Part shown: positions 43,904 through 44,104 of the stretch, piece after piece
Numbering within the stretch: the first letter of the stretch is position 1
Layout: each line of letters starts with the position of its first letter
Assembly (NCBI GenBank): GCA_018063245.1
Contig: JAGPBS010000012.1
Span: 1-44,104 of the forward strand
Reading direction: 5' to 3'
Source: Alphaproteobacteria bacterium
GTDB taxonomy: Bacteria > Pseudomonadota > Alphaproteobacteria > JAGPBS01
Length of the DNA stretch: 44,104 nt
Translations under genes and position numbers: made by a program
Notes under the pieces: generated by a model
What the model saw: only the letters and a program-made list of their open reading frames with translations
Database searches by the model: none
What the model was told of the DNA's origin: nothing

Positions 43904-44104
43904 TTATAGTATACCTAGCCATTTCCAGTAAGTTAATGAAAAGACAAAACTCAGCACATACACAACAATTGTCAGAGCAATACCTACTCTCATAAAATCT
44001 TTAATCGTAAAGCTTTCAGTACCATAAGCAACCATACTTTGAGGGCTATTCACAGGTAAAATGAAACCAAGACTAATAAAGAATTGCATAAGCAACGTTA
44101 CGCC
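43904..44104 (-). CDS. DASS/SLC13 anion transporter, C-terminal part (window edge)
   Basis: The last 66 or so codons of a gene that continues past 44104. LGFILPVNSPQSMVAYGTESFTIKDFMRVGIALTIVVYVLSF is the second-Asn/Pro signature and last helix of sodium-coupled dicarboxylate/sulfate symporters. Start and substrate are outside the window. Confidence 0.8.
   Translation of the reverse strand, partial: GVTLLMQFFISLGFILPVNSPQSMVAYGTESFTIKDFMRVGIALTIVVYVLSFVFSLTYWKWLGIL

Overview
The window is an AT-rich, gene-dense stretch of an alphaproteobacterial chromosome. Diagnostic features are a histidine phosphotransferase of the ChpT type (CckA-ChpT-CtrA relay), a pyruvate dehydrogenase E1-beta carrying its own N-terminal lipoyl domain, RNase J, class II fructose bisphosphatase, a DUF502 membrane protein and a full System I cytochrome c maturation set. 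TGA is used as a stop, so the code is standard. Low GC, dispersed palindromic repeats and several large orphan proteins recall host-associated lineages such as Holosporales or other intracellular Alphaproteobacteria, but that placement is inference. The cell evidently makes LPS (GmhB-like phosphatase, LpxK, KDO transferase), so its envelope is not fully reduced.

Layout. 1-2.8 kb: a probable insertion-sequence end, then nicotinate phosphoribosyltransferase, smpB and dapA on the minus strand. 2.8-5.2 kb: a Slt70-type lytic transglycosylase and a 400-bp repeat island without genes. 5.2-12 kb: a small orphan gene, tRNA-Thr(CGU), then the uninterrupted operon ccmABCDEFGH plus a CcmI-like gene, including a 45-residue ccmD. 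12-15.5 kb: a 1105-residue orphan protein with its own promoter and terminator, built of three diverged helical modules joined by Asn-Pro-rich linkers. 15.5-20.4 kb: a LysR regulator, a 55-residue membrane peptide gene, a GmhB-like phosphatase, yajC, pgeF and a 516-residue orphan with a C-terminal hydrophobic hairpin. 20.4-33.1 kb: a long minus-strand block uvrD/pcrA-prmA then pdhA-pdhB-pdhC-lpdA-lipA-orphan-waaA-lpxK-trmL, in which pyruvate dehydrogenase, the enzyme that makes its lipoyl cofactor, and two late lipid A/KDO enzymes are packed with gaps of a few bases. 33.2-38.5 kb: DUF502 protein, an orphan gene split by a one-base frameshift, RNase J, methylmalonyl-CoA epimerase, ChpT and a DUF924 protein. 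38.5-44.1 kb: tRNA-Arg(UCU), tRNA-Pro(UGG), a DUF192 protein, an NhaD-type antiporter, prs, glpX, a lipoprotein and the C-terminus of a DASS/SLC13 transporter.

How the parts fit. The Ccm operon supports c-type cytochromes and therefore aerobic respiration; the PDH/LipA block feeds acetyl-CoA into the TCA cycle; methylmalonyl-CoA epimerase points to propionate or odd-chain/branched carbon use; GlpX, Prs and nicotinate salvage support gluconeogenesis and nucleotide/NAD supply.

Most worth a second look: the modular 1105-residue protein (with a possible CtrA box beside its promoter), the 516-residue hairpin protein, the frameshifted orphan at 34.0-34.7 kb, and a family of paired palindromes with compensatory stem changes. 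No CRISPR array, rRNA or prophage was seen. Starts were re-chosen from ribosome-binding sites in several genes, and family calls rest on motifs read by eye, not on searches.
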